A stretch of DNA of 64,000 nucleotides from Nostocoides_A vanveenii (lineage in GTDB: Bacteria > Actinomycetota > Actinomycetes > Actinomycetales > Dermatophilaceae), in contig NZ_BAAAPN010000051.1 in assembly GCF_039531165.1 (NCBI RefSeq), positions 14,259 through 78,258 of the forward strand, written 5' to 3'. Made by a program: the position numbers and the translations under genes. Positions 51,837-60,306 of the stretch are shown here, piece after piece. Within the stretch, counting starts at the first letter, position 1; every line of letters starts with the position of its first letter. The notes below the pieces were generated by a model. The model did not search any database. It was given only the letters and a program-made list of their open reading frames with translations, and was not told where the DNA came from.

Positions 51837-52202
51837 TCAGTCCCAGTCGAGGCCGCCGCGGCGCCACACATAGGCGTCGGCGATGAAGAAGGCGTTGAGG
51901 AGGAAAAGCACCATCGCCAACAGCGCGAACAGGCCGAGTTGGCCGAAGGCGACGGCGAACGGATAGAGGAAGAGCGCCTCGACGTCGAAGATGACGAAGA
52001 GCATGGCGATCAGGAAGTACTTGATCGGCACCCGGCCACCACCGCTGGCCTGCGGGCTCGGCTCGATGCCGCACTCATACGCATCGAGCTTGGCGCGGTT
52101 GTAGCGGCGCGGGCCGGTCAGCGGCGCGATCCCGACCGAGAAGACGGCGAAGCCACCACCGATGAGCAGGAAGAACAGCAGCGGCACATAGGGGTTGCTC
52201 AT
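51837..52202 (-). CDS. nuoA: NADH-quinone oxidoreductase subunit A
   Basis: A 121-residue three-helix subunit, first gene of the 14-gene operon. YECGIEPSPQASGG contains the reactive loop Cys, and FVIFDVEALFLYPFAV the acidic helix. ATG 52202 has AAAGGGGAG about 10 nt upstream, one of the few strong Shine-Dalgarno sites in the window. Confidence 0.96.
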   Translation of the reverse strand: MSNPYVPLLFFLLIGGGFAVFSVGIAPLTGPRRYNRAKLDAYECGIEPSPQASGGGRVPIKYFLIAMLFVIFDVEALFLYPFAVAFGQLGLFALLAMVLFLLNAFFIADAYVWRRGGLDWD

Positions 52203-52259
52203 GACCGATCAACTCCCCTTTCGTTCGTTGTGGTGCACGTCACGACCGATTCCTCCGTC

Positions 52260-52265
52260 ATCCTA
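52260..52265 (-). promoter_or_regulatory. -10 element of the nuoA-N operon
   Basis: TAGGAT on the minus strand, 57 nt before the nuoA ATG, which leaves a real 5' leader of about 50 nt with a Shine-Dalgarno. This contrasts with the leaderless-looking second cluster. No clear -35. Confidence 0.45.
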
Positions 52266-52302
52266 GGGGGGCGGGCCGACAGCGCGGCGGACGACTCGAC
52301 GT

Positions 52303-53586
52303 TCATGCGTCGGGAGCCAAACGCGACAGGGCATTGACGATCCGGTCGCTGGGACTGGAACCACCCTTGTCGGGCAGATTCGCCATCAATTTCAGGAGAA
52401 AACGCATCAGCGTGGTCCGCGGGAGACCGTATTTCGTGGCGAGCCGCATGACCTCGGGATTGCCGATGGCACGGGCGAACCAGCGGCCGAGGGTGAAGTA
52501 GCCGCCGAGTTCGTGCTTCATCACCCCCGGGTAGGCCGCGAGAACCCGCTCCCGGTCCGCGTCGCTGCCTCGAGCCAGGGCTTGAGCGATCAACTCCGAG
52601 CCCACCCGGGCGGCTTCGAGGGCGTAGTCGATGCCCTCGCCGTTGAAGGGGTTGACCATCCCCCCGGCGTCGCCGACGAGAAGGAGGCCATCGGCATACA
52701 GCGGGGTGCGGTTGAAGCCCATCGGCAGAGCAGCCCCGCGGATCGGGCCGGCCGCCTCGTCATGGGTCAGGTGCCAGTCGGCATCGATGTCCTCGACCCA
52801 ACGCCGCATGACGTCCTTGTAATCGGTGTGACCGAAGGCGCTGGAGGTATCCAGGATGCCCAGCCCGACGTTGGTGCGGCCGTCCTCAAGCGGGAAGAGC
52901 CAGCCATAGCCGGGCATCAGCATGCGGGTGCCGTCGTCACGACGCGTCCACAACTCCAGGTGCGACTCGAGATAGTCGTCCTGCTTGGGGGTCTTGTAGT
53001 AGGCGCGGACCGCCACCCCCATGACGCGGTCCTCGCGCTTCTCGCGTCCGGCCGCGGTGGCCAGCCGGGAGGAGACGCCGTCGGAGGCGACGACGACGGG
53101 GGCGCGAACGGCATACGTCTCGCCCGTGGCGCGACCGCGCTCGTCGAGGCGCTTGGCGCTGACCCCGACAACCCGGCCGGTGCGCTCGTCACGCAGCGGG
53201 GCGGTGACGCTGGTGCGCTCGAGGAGGCGGGCGCCGCGGTGCTCGGCGTGGCGCGCGAGCGTCTCGTCGAGTTGGCCACGCGTGCGGACCATGCCGTAGT
53301 CGGGGAAGCTGCGGGTCGTGGGCCAGTCGAGGGTCAGCGTGTGGCCGCCGCCCTTGATCCGCAGGCCCTTGGTGCGCTGCCAGCCGGTGGTGTCGACGCC
53401 GAGGGAGATCAACTCCTTGACTGCGCGCGGGGTCAGGCCGTCGCCGCAGATCTTGTCGCGCGGGAACGCGGCCTTCTCCAAAAGCACCACGTCGAGTCCG
53501 TGTTGGGCGAGATAGGCCGCCGTAGCGCTGCCTCCCGGGCCTGCGCCGACGACGACCACATCGGCCTGATCACCAGGCTGCGTCAT
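52303..53586 (-). CDS. menJ: Geranylgeranyl reductase family flavoprotein, probable menaquinone reductase MenJ
   Basis: A 427-residue FAD enzyme. The Rossmann motif VVVGAGPGGSATAAYLA is at the N-terminus, CGDGLTPRAVKEL follows, and the second FAD motif LLVGDAGGMVNPFNGEGIDYALE comes late. The mycobacterial ortholog MenJ saturates one isoprene unit of menaquinone. Position beside nuo and men genes supports this role, but related reductases act on other prenyl groups. ATG 53586 has GAGGGAA upstream. An iron-box-like site lies 72 bp upstream. Confidence 0.85.
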   Translation of the reverse strand: MTQPGDQADVVVVGAGPGGSATAAYLAQHGLDVVLLEKAAFPRDKICGDGLTPRAVKELISLGVDTTGWQRTKGLRIKGGGHTLTLDWPTTRSFPDYGMVRTRGQLDETLARHAEHRGARLLERTSVTAPLRDERTGRVVGVSAKRLDERGRATGETYAVRAPVVVASDGVSSRLATAAGREKREDRVMGVAVRAYYKTPKQDDYLESHLELWTRRDDGTRMLMPGYGWLFPLEDGRTNVGLGILDTSSAFGHTDYKDVMRRWVEDIDADWHLTHDEAAGPIRGAALPMGFNRTPLYADGLLLVGDAGGMVNPFNGEGIDYALEAARVGSELIAQALARGSDADRERVLAAYPGVMKHELGGYFTLGRWFARAIGNPEVMRLATKYGLPRTTLMRFLLKLMANLPDKGGSSPSDRIVNALSRLAPDA

Positions 53587-53657
53587 GGGGTTCCCTCGCC
53601 GAGCTTGTGAATGGTTTCACGAACTGCCCGAGTCTAGGCGAGGGCTCCCCCGACGGT

Positions 53658-53676
53658 GGAAGTAAGGCTTACCTAA
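53658..53676. promoter_or_regulatory. DtxR/IdeR-like iron box upstream of menJ
   Basis: GGAAGTAAGGCTTACCTAA matches 16 of 19 positions of the degenerate IdeR consensus TWAGGTWAGSCTWACCTWA. It lies in the 123-bp gap upstream of menJ and downstream of the propeller gene, about where a menJ promoter would be. It implies iron-responsive control of menaquinone tail reduction, which is inference. Confidence 0.5.
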
Positions 53677-53709
53677 GCGCCTCGGTCGTGTCTGCGGGGG
53701 GCCACCGGA

Positions 53710-54791
53710 CTACCGGAGTGGGTCGACGACGACCGAGGCGTTGCTGCCCAGGAGGAGGGTCTTGCCGGTGCCGAGGTCATAGGCATACATCGCGCTCAGG
53801 GTCGGATCGGGGGAAGGGGTGCCCATGACATACACCTTGGAGCCGATCGCGGTCTGTACGTGGGCCATCCCCCAGGTCGCAAAGGAGGCCTTGATCGGGG
53901 TGTAGCTGCCGGGGCGCGGGGCGAAGCCGATGCCGTCGCCGGTGCCCTGCACCGCGTCACTCGCGACGATGCCTTTGCTCGGGCGCCACGCGCCGTCGAA
54001 GCCGAAGGGCGCGTTTGCCCGGGTGAGCGCGCTCGGCGCCCCGCCCGCCCACGCGAACCGGTAGACGTCCATACGCATGGCCGCGTCGTTCCAGCAGATC
54101 GCCGTCAGACGCGCGGCGTCCCAGTTGGGCAGCGGCGTGCACCGGCGACCGGTCACCGCGGGCAGGGTGCGGACCAGCGCGCCCGTGGCATTGGCCCTGA
54201 CCCGGATTCGGCCGCCCCCCTCATCGGTCGCGAAGGTCAGGCCGTCGGGTGCCGGAAGGACGCTCGAGGCGCCAGGCACCGATAGCTCGAGCGCGCCGCT
54301 CACGCTGCGCCGCTCCGTGAAGGGAGCTTGCCCGTCGGGTCGCTGCCGGCCCAGCCAGATCGACGCTGCGGACGGCGCCGTGAAACGGGCCTGAATGATG
54401 TCCGTGTCGACGGTCGATGTCGTGAAGCTCGACCAGGCACCCTTGAGCGAGTCGTAGGTCGCAATGCGGGTGGACTCGTCATTGATCGGGGCCGTGAAGA
54501 GGAACCGGGTGCCGTTGCGGGAGACATCGGCTAGGTGCAGGTCGGAGTCCGGCGCCGCAGTGACGCGGGTGTTCACGCCGGTCGGGCTGACCAGCCAGAG
54601 GACAACGTTCTCGATGGTGGCGACATAGCCGGCCTTGGAGCCCGCAGCCGCCGTGGTCGCCGCGGGCGCGGCGGGAGCGAGATCAGCGGCTATGTCCGCC
54701 TGCGCTGCGGTCACGCCAGCGGCGATCCCGGCGTGACGGCGAGGGCAGCGGAGGACGCCATGACAGCACGAAAAGACTCGCGAGAGAACAT
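53710..54791 (-). CDS. Exported beta-propeller-like protein, frameshifted in its signal peptide
   Basis: The body (about 330 residues) shows repeated blade-like units: ADVSRNGTRFLFTAPIND, LPAPDGLTFATDEGG, and YAYDLGTGKTLLLGS, resembling TolB/YncE-type propellers. The frame has no good start, but in the next frame an ATG at 54791 with GCAGGGGT upstream encodes MFSRESFRAVMASSAALAVT. Adding one base near 54,735 joins it to AGIAAGVTAAQADIA, giving a normal signal peptide. So a single base is missing within the signal. As written the protein could not be exported. Function unknown; no catalytic motif. Confidence 0.6.
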
Positions 54792-54813
54792 TATTGACCC
54801 CTGCATGTCGCTG

Positions 54814-54833
54814 CGCCGGCCGCGTTGCCGGCG
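54814..54833. terminator. Hairpin downstream of menF
   Basis: CGCCGGC and GCCGGCG form a perfect 7-bp stem with a 6-nt loop, in the 190-bp gap between the menF stop (54982) and the propeller start. The rest of the gap shows nothing else recognisable. Confidence 0.3.
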
Positions 54834-54981
54834 TCACCCCTATGACTACGCACCTCGGGGATCGGGTGGGTGCCACATCAGACTTCTTCTTGTCGACGGC
54901 GCCTTGCCGGCCGCTTCGCGCGGCGAGGATCTGTCAGCGCGTCATGCATGGACAGCGTTCGCCTCGGACGCCCGCCGAGCG

Positions 54982-56265
54982 TCAGCGATCGGTGAGAGCG
55001 TCCCTCATCGGGATGAACTTGGCGTCGGACTCGGCGACCTCGTCGGCGGGATCCGAGCCGGCGACGATGCCGCACCCGGCATACAGGGTGATCTGGCGCC
55101 CGTCGGCCGGGTCGAGTTCACCGCTGCGCAGGGCGATCCCCCACTCGCCATCGCCGGTGACATCCATCCAGCCCACCGGGCCGGCATACCGGCCGCGGTC
55201 CATGCCCTCGAGCTCGGCGATGACCCGATCTGCTGCCGCCGTCGGGGTTCCGCAGACGGCGGCCGAAGGGTGCAGGGACGCGGCGAGTTCCAGCGAGGTG
55301 GCGCCGTCGTCGACCGCCCCGGCGACATCGGTGGCGAGATGCATGACGTTGGGCAAATGCAGGACGAACGGCGACTCCGGCACGCTCATCGAGGAGCAGT
55401 GGCGACCGAGGGCGTCGGCGACCGAACGGACCGCGTACTCGTGCTCCTCCAGATCCTTCGAGGACCGGGCCAGCGAACCGGCGAGGGCGAGATCGTGGGC
55501 GTCGTCGCCGGTGCGCCGAATCGTCCCGGCCAAGACCCGCGATGTGGCCAGGCCGCGATCGAGGCGGACGAGCATCTCCGGCGTGGCCCCCACCATGCCA
55601 GCGACCGCGAATACCCACGTACTCTCGTAGCGCGCGGCCAGCCGGCGAAGCAGCCAGCGGGGATCGATGTCGCGCGCGGCGCGCGCGATGAGGCTGCGGG
55701 CGAGAACGACCTTGTCGACGGCGCCCCCGGCGATGCGGTCGAGGGCCTCTCCGACAGCCAACTCCCACTCGGCGGCGGTCCTGGCGCCGTCCGCGAAGGC
55801 GATTTCCCCGGGCGACGCCGGCTCGGGGGCCGGCTGCTGCAAGGTCCCGGGGGCGGGGAGGGTGCCTTGGGTGACGGTGGTCAACCAGGCAACGTCACCA
55901 CGACGGCCGACGACGACCGCGGGCACGACGAGGGTGGATCGCGTCGGCGAGGCAGCGGCATACGCCATGGCGCCGAAGGCGATCGGACCGGTCCCGGGCA
56001 GGCGGACATCGTCACGCACCACCGCCCCAGCCGTCAGCGTCCGCCACCACGCGGTGGCGGCGGAGAAGCGATCGGTCCCGGTGGCGTCGAAGTCAGCTAC
56101 CCGGCCCCAGCCCACGAGGCCTTCGCTGCGGCGCACCCACGAGCAAAGATCACGATGGTCCGCCGCCTGCGGTAGGAGGGCGAGCAGGTCGTCGGCGGTG
56201 GCCGGGGGAAGCGCGATAGTACGGGCCACGAGGCGGCCGGATTGCGAGGTGGGCATCGTGGTCAT
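54982..56265 (-). CDS. menF: Isochorismate synthase MenF
   Basis: First committed step of menaquinone synthesis: chorismate to isochorismate. The 427-residue chorismate-binding enzyme shows DKVVLARSL, AGTIRRTGD, SSKDLEEHEYAVRSV, LHPSAAVCGTP and GIVAGSDPADE, all family signatures, with the GRYAGPVGW block. Start: ATG 56265 lies 9 nt from a -10-like TAGGCT; GTG 56271 and ATG 56256 are alternatives. Divergent from menG across only about 35 bp. An EntC-type siderophore role is possible in principle, but the neighbours are all men genes. Confidence 0.9.
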   Translation of the reverse strand: MTTMPTSQSGRLVARTIALPPATADDLLALLPQAADHRDLCSWVRRSEGLVGWGRVADFDATGTDRFSAATAWWRTLTAGAVVRDDVRLPGTGPIAFGAMAYAAASPTRSTLVVPAVVVGRRGDVAWLTTVTQGTLPAPGTLQQPAPEPASPGEIAFADGARTAAEWELAVGEALDRIAGGAVDKVVLARSLIARAARDIDPRWLLRRLAARYESTWVFAVAGMVGATPEMLVRLDRGLATSRVLAGTIRRTGDDAHDLALAGSLARSSKDLEEHEYAVRSVADALGRHCSSMSVPESPFVLHLPNVMHLATDVAGAVDDGATSLELAASLHPSAAVCGTPTAAADRVIAELEGMDRGRYAGPVGWMDVTGDGEWGIALRSGELDPADGRQITLYAGCGIVAGSDPADEVAESDAKFIPMRDALTDR

Positions 56266-56274
56266 CGTCACGGA

Positions 56275-56298
56275 AGCCTACGACCCATGCGGCAGGAT
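56275..56298. promoter_or_regulatory. Back-to-back -10 elements for menF and menG
   Basis: TAGGCT on the minus strand (56280-56275) faces menF, and CAGGAT on the plus strand (56293-56298) ends 6 nt before the menG ATG. The two -10 boxes are 12 bp apart, so polymerases would compete. Both suggest near-leaderless mRNAs. Confidence 0.4.
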
Positions 56299-56304
56299 GA
56301 GCGC

Positions 56305-57009
56305 ATGAGCCGCGCCACCTTGGAGAAGGATCCGAATCAGGTCGCGGCGATGTTCGACGACGTCGCCGCCAAGTACGACTTGACCAATGACGTGCTGTCG
56401 CTGGGGCAGGACCGCCGCTGGCGGCGGGCGGTCGTCGACGCGGTGTCGGCCCGGCCGGGCGAGACGGTGCTCGACATCGCCGCGGGGACCGGCACCAGCT
56501 CGGAGGCCTGGGCCGACGCGGGAGTGCACGTCGTGCCCGCCGACTTCTCGCTCGGGATGCTGCGGGTGGGGCGGGCCCGGCGGCCCGACATGGGGTTCAC
56601 CGCGGCCGATGCGATGCGCCTGCCTTTCGCGGACGGCACCTTCGATGCGGTGACGATGTCCTTCGGGCTGCGCAATGTGGCGGACGCGTCGGCGGCCCTG
56701 CGGGAGTTTGCGCGGGTGACTAAGCCGGGTGGGCGGTTCGTGTTGTGCGAGTTCTCCGCGCCGACGAATCCCGGCTTCCGGCGGATCTACACCGAATATC
56801 TGATGCGGTCGCTGCCGGCCGTGGCTCGTCGAGTGAGCTCGAACCCGGACTCGTATGTCTATCTGGCCGAGTCGATCCGGGCCTGGCCCGCACAGCGGGA
56901 AATGGCCCAGGTGATCGCCGACGCGGGCTGGTCGCAGGTGCGCTGGCGCAATCTGTCGGGCGGCATCGTGGCCCTGCACCACGGGGTGCGCGGGACTGCT
57001 GCGCCGTAG
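56305..57009 (+). CDS. menG: Demethylmenaquinone methyltransferase
   Basis: A 234-residue SAM methyltransferase of the UbiE/MenG family doing the last methylation of menaquinone. Signatures: VAAMFDDVAAKYDLTNDVLS, VLDIAAGTGTSSEAW (SAM site), MSFGLRNVAD, LCEFSAP, and the C-terminal YVYLAESIRAWP with GGIVALHHG. ATG 56305 has a -10 box 6 nt upstream and no Shine-Dalgarno. Length is normal. Confidence 0.95.
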   Translation: MSRATLEKDPNQVAAMFDDVAAKYDLTNDVLSLGQDRRWRRAVVDAVSARPGETVLDIAAGTGTSSEAWADAGVHVVPADFSLGMLRVGRARRPDMGFTAADAMRLPFADGTFDAVTMSFGLRNVADASAALREFARVTKPGGRFVLCEFSAPTNPGFRRIYTEYLMRSLPAVARRVSSNPDSYVYLAESIRAWPAQREMAQVIADAGWSQVRWRNLSGGIVALHHGVRGTAAP

Positions 57010-57106
57010 GCGACGACGCGCGCCGAACGTCGGTGCCGCTGCGGGAGCGCAGCGTGCGGGCGGCATACGGTCCGGGGGCGAGGCGGAGGGGTCGCCGGCC
57101 GCTGGC

Positions 57107-59158
57107 ATGATCGTCCCCGTGTCCGCGCTCGACCTCACCCGTGCCGCGATCGACTCGGCCGTGGCAGCCGGCGTGCGCGAGGTGGTTCTGTGTCCCGGAT
57201 CGCGCTCCGCGCCCTTGGCGTATGCCGTGTTGGCCGCCGAGCACGCGGGTCACCTCCGCCTTCACGTTCGGGTCGACGAGCGGTCTGCGGGCTTCCTCGC
57301 CCTCGGCCTGGCCAAGGTCTCGCGGGCGCCGGCGCTCGTCATCACCACATCCGGGACCGCGGTGGCGAACCTGCACCCCGCGGTGCTGGAGGCGCACCAC
57401 GGCTCGGTGCCGCTGATCGTGCTCTCGGCCGACCGACCGGCCCAGTTGCGTGGATCGGGGGCGAATCAGACCACCATTCAGCCCGGGATCTTCCCCGGTG
57501 CGGTGCGGTGGGAGGCCGACCTCGCCGCCGACGCGGACCCGCGCGACGTGGGGGCAGCCGTTGCGGCGGCCGTCGAGGCAGCAATGGGTGCCCCCGCGAG
57601 TTCCGCGCCGGACGGCCGGCAGCCGGGGCCGGTGCACGTCAACCTCTGCTTGGGCGAGCCCCTGGTCCCGGCCACCTGGCCGCTGACGGACAACTCGCCA
57701 CTCGATGGCCCGGACGTGTTCTCTCGACGCGCGCAGGTCGACGCCGCTGACGCGGAGGTCCACGCCGCTAGCGCAGAGGTCCGCAGGGGTGCGGAGTTTC
57801 GCGACGCTAGTGCAGAGGTCCGCTGGAGTGGGGAGTTTCGCGACGACACGGTCCGCACTCTGCTGGTCATCGGTGACCTGATCGATCCGGCGACCCGGCC
57901 CGAGGTGGTGCGCTGGGCGACCGCGCGCGGGCTGCCGATCGTCGCCGAGCCTTTCGGCCGTCACGCGGGAACTGGCGCCACGCTGCCCGGCGCGCCCGAC
58001 CCGCGGCCGGGCGACGGACCTCCGGATCCCGTCCTCGGCGGCGACGCAGGCCACGGGCGGGGGGCAGACGACAACGGCCTCACGACCCCGGCCGCCCTCC
58101 CCCACGGGCCGCTGCTGCTCACCGACCCCCAGTGGCTCGATGCCCACGCCCCCGACCGCGTGCTGGTCGCCGGCCGAGTCACCCTCTCGCGGCCGGTCAT
58201 GTCCCTGCTGCGCCGGCCGGGGCTGCGCGTGGACGCGCTCACCGACACCCCGGTCGCGCCCGATCCCGCCGGGGTTGTCGGCGCGAGCTATCCGCTTGCC
58301 GCGGTCCTCGCGGGCGGCGGCCCAGTCCCTGAGAGGGGCTCGACCCCCGCAACATCCCGGTCCAATGAGCTCGCAGACCCAGCAGCGACGCGCGCGCCCG
58401 CGAAGCGGGCGGATCTCGCGACACGCGTGCCCGCAGGGCCCGCGACGCCCAGCGTGGACGACCGACGCACGTGGGCGGCCGGCTGGCGGGCCGCGGGCGA
58501 CCGGCTCGCGGCCGCTATCGCCGCGGAACCCCCGGCGTGGCCCACCGGCCTCGCTGTCGCCCGGACCCTCGTGGGTGCCCTGGCCGGCCAACAGGTCCCG
58601 TCCCAGCCGTCCCCGACCCACCTCTTCGTCGGCCCCTCCAACCCAGTGCGCGACCTCGATCTCGGCGTCGGGGCCTTCCCGCCCCACCTGACCGTGGTCG
58701 CCAACCGCGGCCTCGCGGGGATCGACGGCTGCGTCTCAACGGCGGTGGGGATGGCGCTGACGGTGGGATCGGCATACGCGCTGGTGGGGGATCTGACCTT
58801 CCTCCACGACACGAACGCCCTGCTCATCGGCCCGGGCGAACCCCGACCTAATCTGACGATCGTCGTCGTCAACGATGCGGGTGGGGGGATCTTCCGCCTA
58901 CTCGAGCCGGGCACTGACGCCCTGGCCGAACCCTTCGGACGCCTCTTCGGCACACCAACCGGCACCGACTTCGCGGCCCTGTGCCGCGCCCACGGCGTGC
59001 CGTATGCCCGCGTCGACACCCCCGCGGAACTTGCCCGGCTCGTGGCCGCGCCTCCCGACGGACTGCGCGTGATCGAGGTGCCGATCGACCCGCTGAGCCA
59101 CCGGTCCGCCCACGCTGGGCTGCGCACGCTGGCCACGAGGCACGCCCCTGGGCCTTAG
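57107..59158 (+). CDS. menD: MenD (SEPHCHC synthase) with low-complexity insertions
   Basis: 2-Succinyl-5-enolpyruvyl-6-hydroxy-3-cyclohexene-1-carboxylate synthase, ThDP dependent. N-terminal CPGSRSAPLAYAVL and ADRPAQLRGSGANQTT, and the cofactor region GDLTFLHDTNALL with NDAGGGIFRLLEPG, are all intact. The protein has 683 residues against about 550-580 for the family. The excess is in a repeat-encoded stretch at about 208-248 and in Pro/Gly/Ala-rich loops at about 285-325 and 405-445. The active-site domains are not interrupted. GTG 57119 is an alternative start. The stop overlaps the convergent VOC gene stop by 3 nt. Confidence 0.93.
   Translation: MIVPVSALDLTRAAIDSAVAAGVREVVLCPGSRSAPLAYAVLAAEHAGHLRLHVRVDERSAGFLALGLAKVSRAPALVITTSGTAVANLHPAVLEAHHGSVPLIVLSADRPAQLRGSGANQTTIQPGIFPGAVRWEADLAADADPRDVGAAVAAAVEAAMGAPASSAPDGRQPGPVHVNLCLGEPLVPATWPLTDNSPLDGPDVFSRRAQVDAADAEVHAASAEVRRGAEFRDASAEVRWSGEFRDDTVRTLLVIGDLIDPATRPEVVRWATARGLPIVAEPFGRHAGTGATLPGAPDPRPGDGPPDPVLGGDAGHGRGADDNGLTTPAALPHGPLLLTDPQWLDAHAPDRVLVAGRVTLSRPVMSLLRRPGLRVDALTDTPVAPDPAGVVGASYPLAAVLAGGGPVPERGSTPATSRSNELADPAATRAPAKRADLATRVPAGPATPSVDDRRTWAAGWRAAGDRLAAAIAAEPPAWPTGLAVARTLVGALAGQQVPSQPSPTHLFVGPSNPVRDLDLGVGAFPPHLTVVANRGLAGIDGCVSTAVGMALTVGSAYALVGDLTFLHDTNALLIGPGEPRPNLTIVVVNDAGGGIFRLLEPGTDALAEPFGRLFGTPTGTDFAALCRAHGVPYARVDTPAELARLVAAPPDGLRVIEVPIDPLSHRSAHAGLRTLATRHAPGP
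57735..57846 (+). repeat. Degenerate tandem repeat inside menD
   Basis: Units beginning AGGTC(G/C)(A/G)C recur at about 57736, 57757, 57778 and 57817, with spacings of 21, 21 and 39 bp. The last two units also share GTTTCGCGACG. In frame they give AEVHAASAEV, then GAEFRDASAEV and SGEFRDD. The unit looks like a short interspersed element that spread within the gene while keeping the frame. Confidence 0.55.
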
Positions 59159-59889
59159 GCCGGCAGCACGCCTGTCGACGGTGCCCGGTCGGTGAGGCAA
59201 TAGCACTGCCCGGCCGGGTCGGCGAGCACCGTCCAGCGCCCGCCCTCCGCGACGACCGTCGCCCCAAGTTCCGTATGCCGCGCCAGCGTCGCCGCTCGGT
59301 CAGCGCAGGCAAGGTCCAGGTGGCCGGTCACCGTCCCGTCGCCCACGTCGAGACGCTGGAGCATCAGCCGGACCGGAAGCTGCGCCGGACGCGGAAGCAC
59401 GGTGAACTCAGGCAGCGACCCGACGGCCGGCGCGACCCCGAGCAGGCGCGACCAGAACGCGACCTCGCCGTCATACGACCCGGGAGGCACATCGAGAGTC
59501 ACCTGATCCACCAGATCCGGCTCCCCCGCGCGGATCTGGCCCGCGTCGCCGTGCCAGGTGGTCAGGCAGAAGATGAAGCCGCCGGGCGAGCGCATGACGA
59601 CGACCGGGCCCTGGAGATAGCGATGCACCACCTCCGCCCCGAGCGTGGCCGCGAACTCCGCGGCGCCCGCGACGTCGTCGACATCGAGGTCGAGATGGAG
59701 GCCACCGCCGCTGCGCACCTGCTGCAGCTTGAGCCAGGCAGCGCCGCCCTTGGGCAGGAGCGTGGCGAACTGGTCGCGATCTCCTCGCGTTGGCGAGAAT
59801 CGCGACCGGGACACCGCCCGCCAAAACTCCCACTGCTCCTGAGCCGGCTCGAGGGCGTCCAGGAAGATCCACAGCCACCGCACGGTCAT
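59155..59889 (-). CDS. Tandem VOC (glyoxalase/bleomycin resistance-like) domain protein
   Basis: A 244-residue protein with two vicinal-oxygen-chelate domains: residues 1-115 (WLWIFLDALEP, GLHLDLDVDDVAGAAEFAATLGA, VMRSPGGFIFCL) and 125-240 (VTLDVPPGSYDGEVAFWSRLLG, HLDLACADRAA, VLADPAGQCYCL). These are the GlyoxalaseI-like variety with few metal ligands, so enzymatic activity is uncertain. Convergent with menD, the two stop codons sharing three bases (TTAG). Divergent from the arsenate reductase-like gene. Function unknown. Confidence 0.8.
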   Translation of the reverse strand: MTVRWLWIFLDALEPAQEQWEFWRAVSRSRFSPTRGDRDQFATLLPKGGAAWLKLQQVRSGGGLHLDLDVDDVAGAAEFAATLGAEVVHRYLQGPVVVMRSPGGFIFCLTTWHGDAGQIRAGEPDLVDQVTLDVPPGSYDGEVAFWSRLLGVAPAVGSLPEFTVLPRPAQLPVRLMLQRLDVGDGTVTGHLDLACADRAATLARHTELGATVVAEGGRWTVLADPAGQCYCLTDRAPSTGVLPA

Positions 59890-59929
59890 GGGGCCGACTG
59901 TGTCATACGGCCTCCCTTATGGTGGCCGG

Positions 59930-60286
59930 GTGAGCACGACGACGATCCTGCACAACCCCAACTGCACGACCTCACGGTCGGCACTCGAGACGGCCGAGGA
60001 TCTCGGCGCCGACGTCGAGATTCGCCGCTACCTGAAGGACCCGCTCACCGAGGCCGAATTGCGCGACCTGATCGCCATCCTCGAGGACCCGGTCGAGGAT
60101 CTGGTTCGCCGTGACCCGCTGTTCGTCCAACTCGGCCTGGACCACGACGATGTCGCGGACGCGGAGGCGGTGATCGCGACGTTGCTGCGCGAGCCGCGGC
60201 TGCTCCAACGCCCCGTCCTGATCCGCGACGGCCGCGCGATCATCGGCCGCCCGAAGGATCGCGTGCGGCCCTTCCTCGCCGGCTGA
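59930..60286 (+). CDS. ArsC/Spx-family arsenate reductase-like protein
   Basis: A 118-residue thioredoxin-fold protein. The catalytic Cys is in HNPNCTTSRSAL near residue 12, RRYLKDPLTEAELRDLI follows, and LLQRPVLIRDGRAIIGRP is the C-terminal family signature. It fits the glutaredoxin-dependent ArsC group (YfgD-like); no arsenic genes are near, so an arsenate role is not supported by context. GTG 59930 begins VSTTTILHNPNC; TTATGG 7 nt upstream may be a -10. Confidence 0.85.
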   Translation: MSTTTILHNPNCTTSRSALETAEDLGADVEIRRYLKDPLTEAELRDLIAILEDPVEDLVRRDPLFVQLGLDHDDVADAEAVIATLLREPRLLQRPVLIRDGRAIIGRPKDRVRPFLAG

Positions 60287-60306
60287 GTCCGGCCCCACAC
60301 ACCCGG

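Noticed and set aside
59930..60286. Arsenic resistance locus
   Set aside because: Only the ArsC-like fold is present; no arsR, arsB or acr3 neighbours, and the gene sits among men genes.
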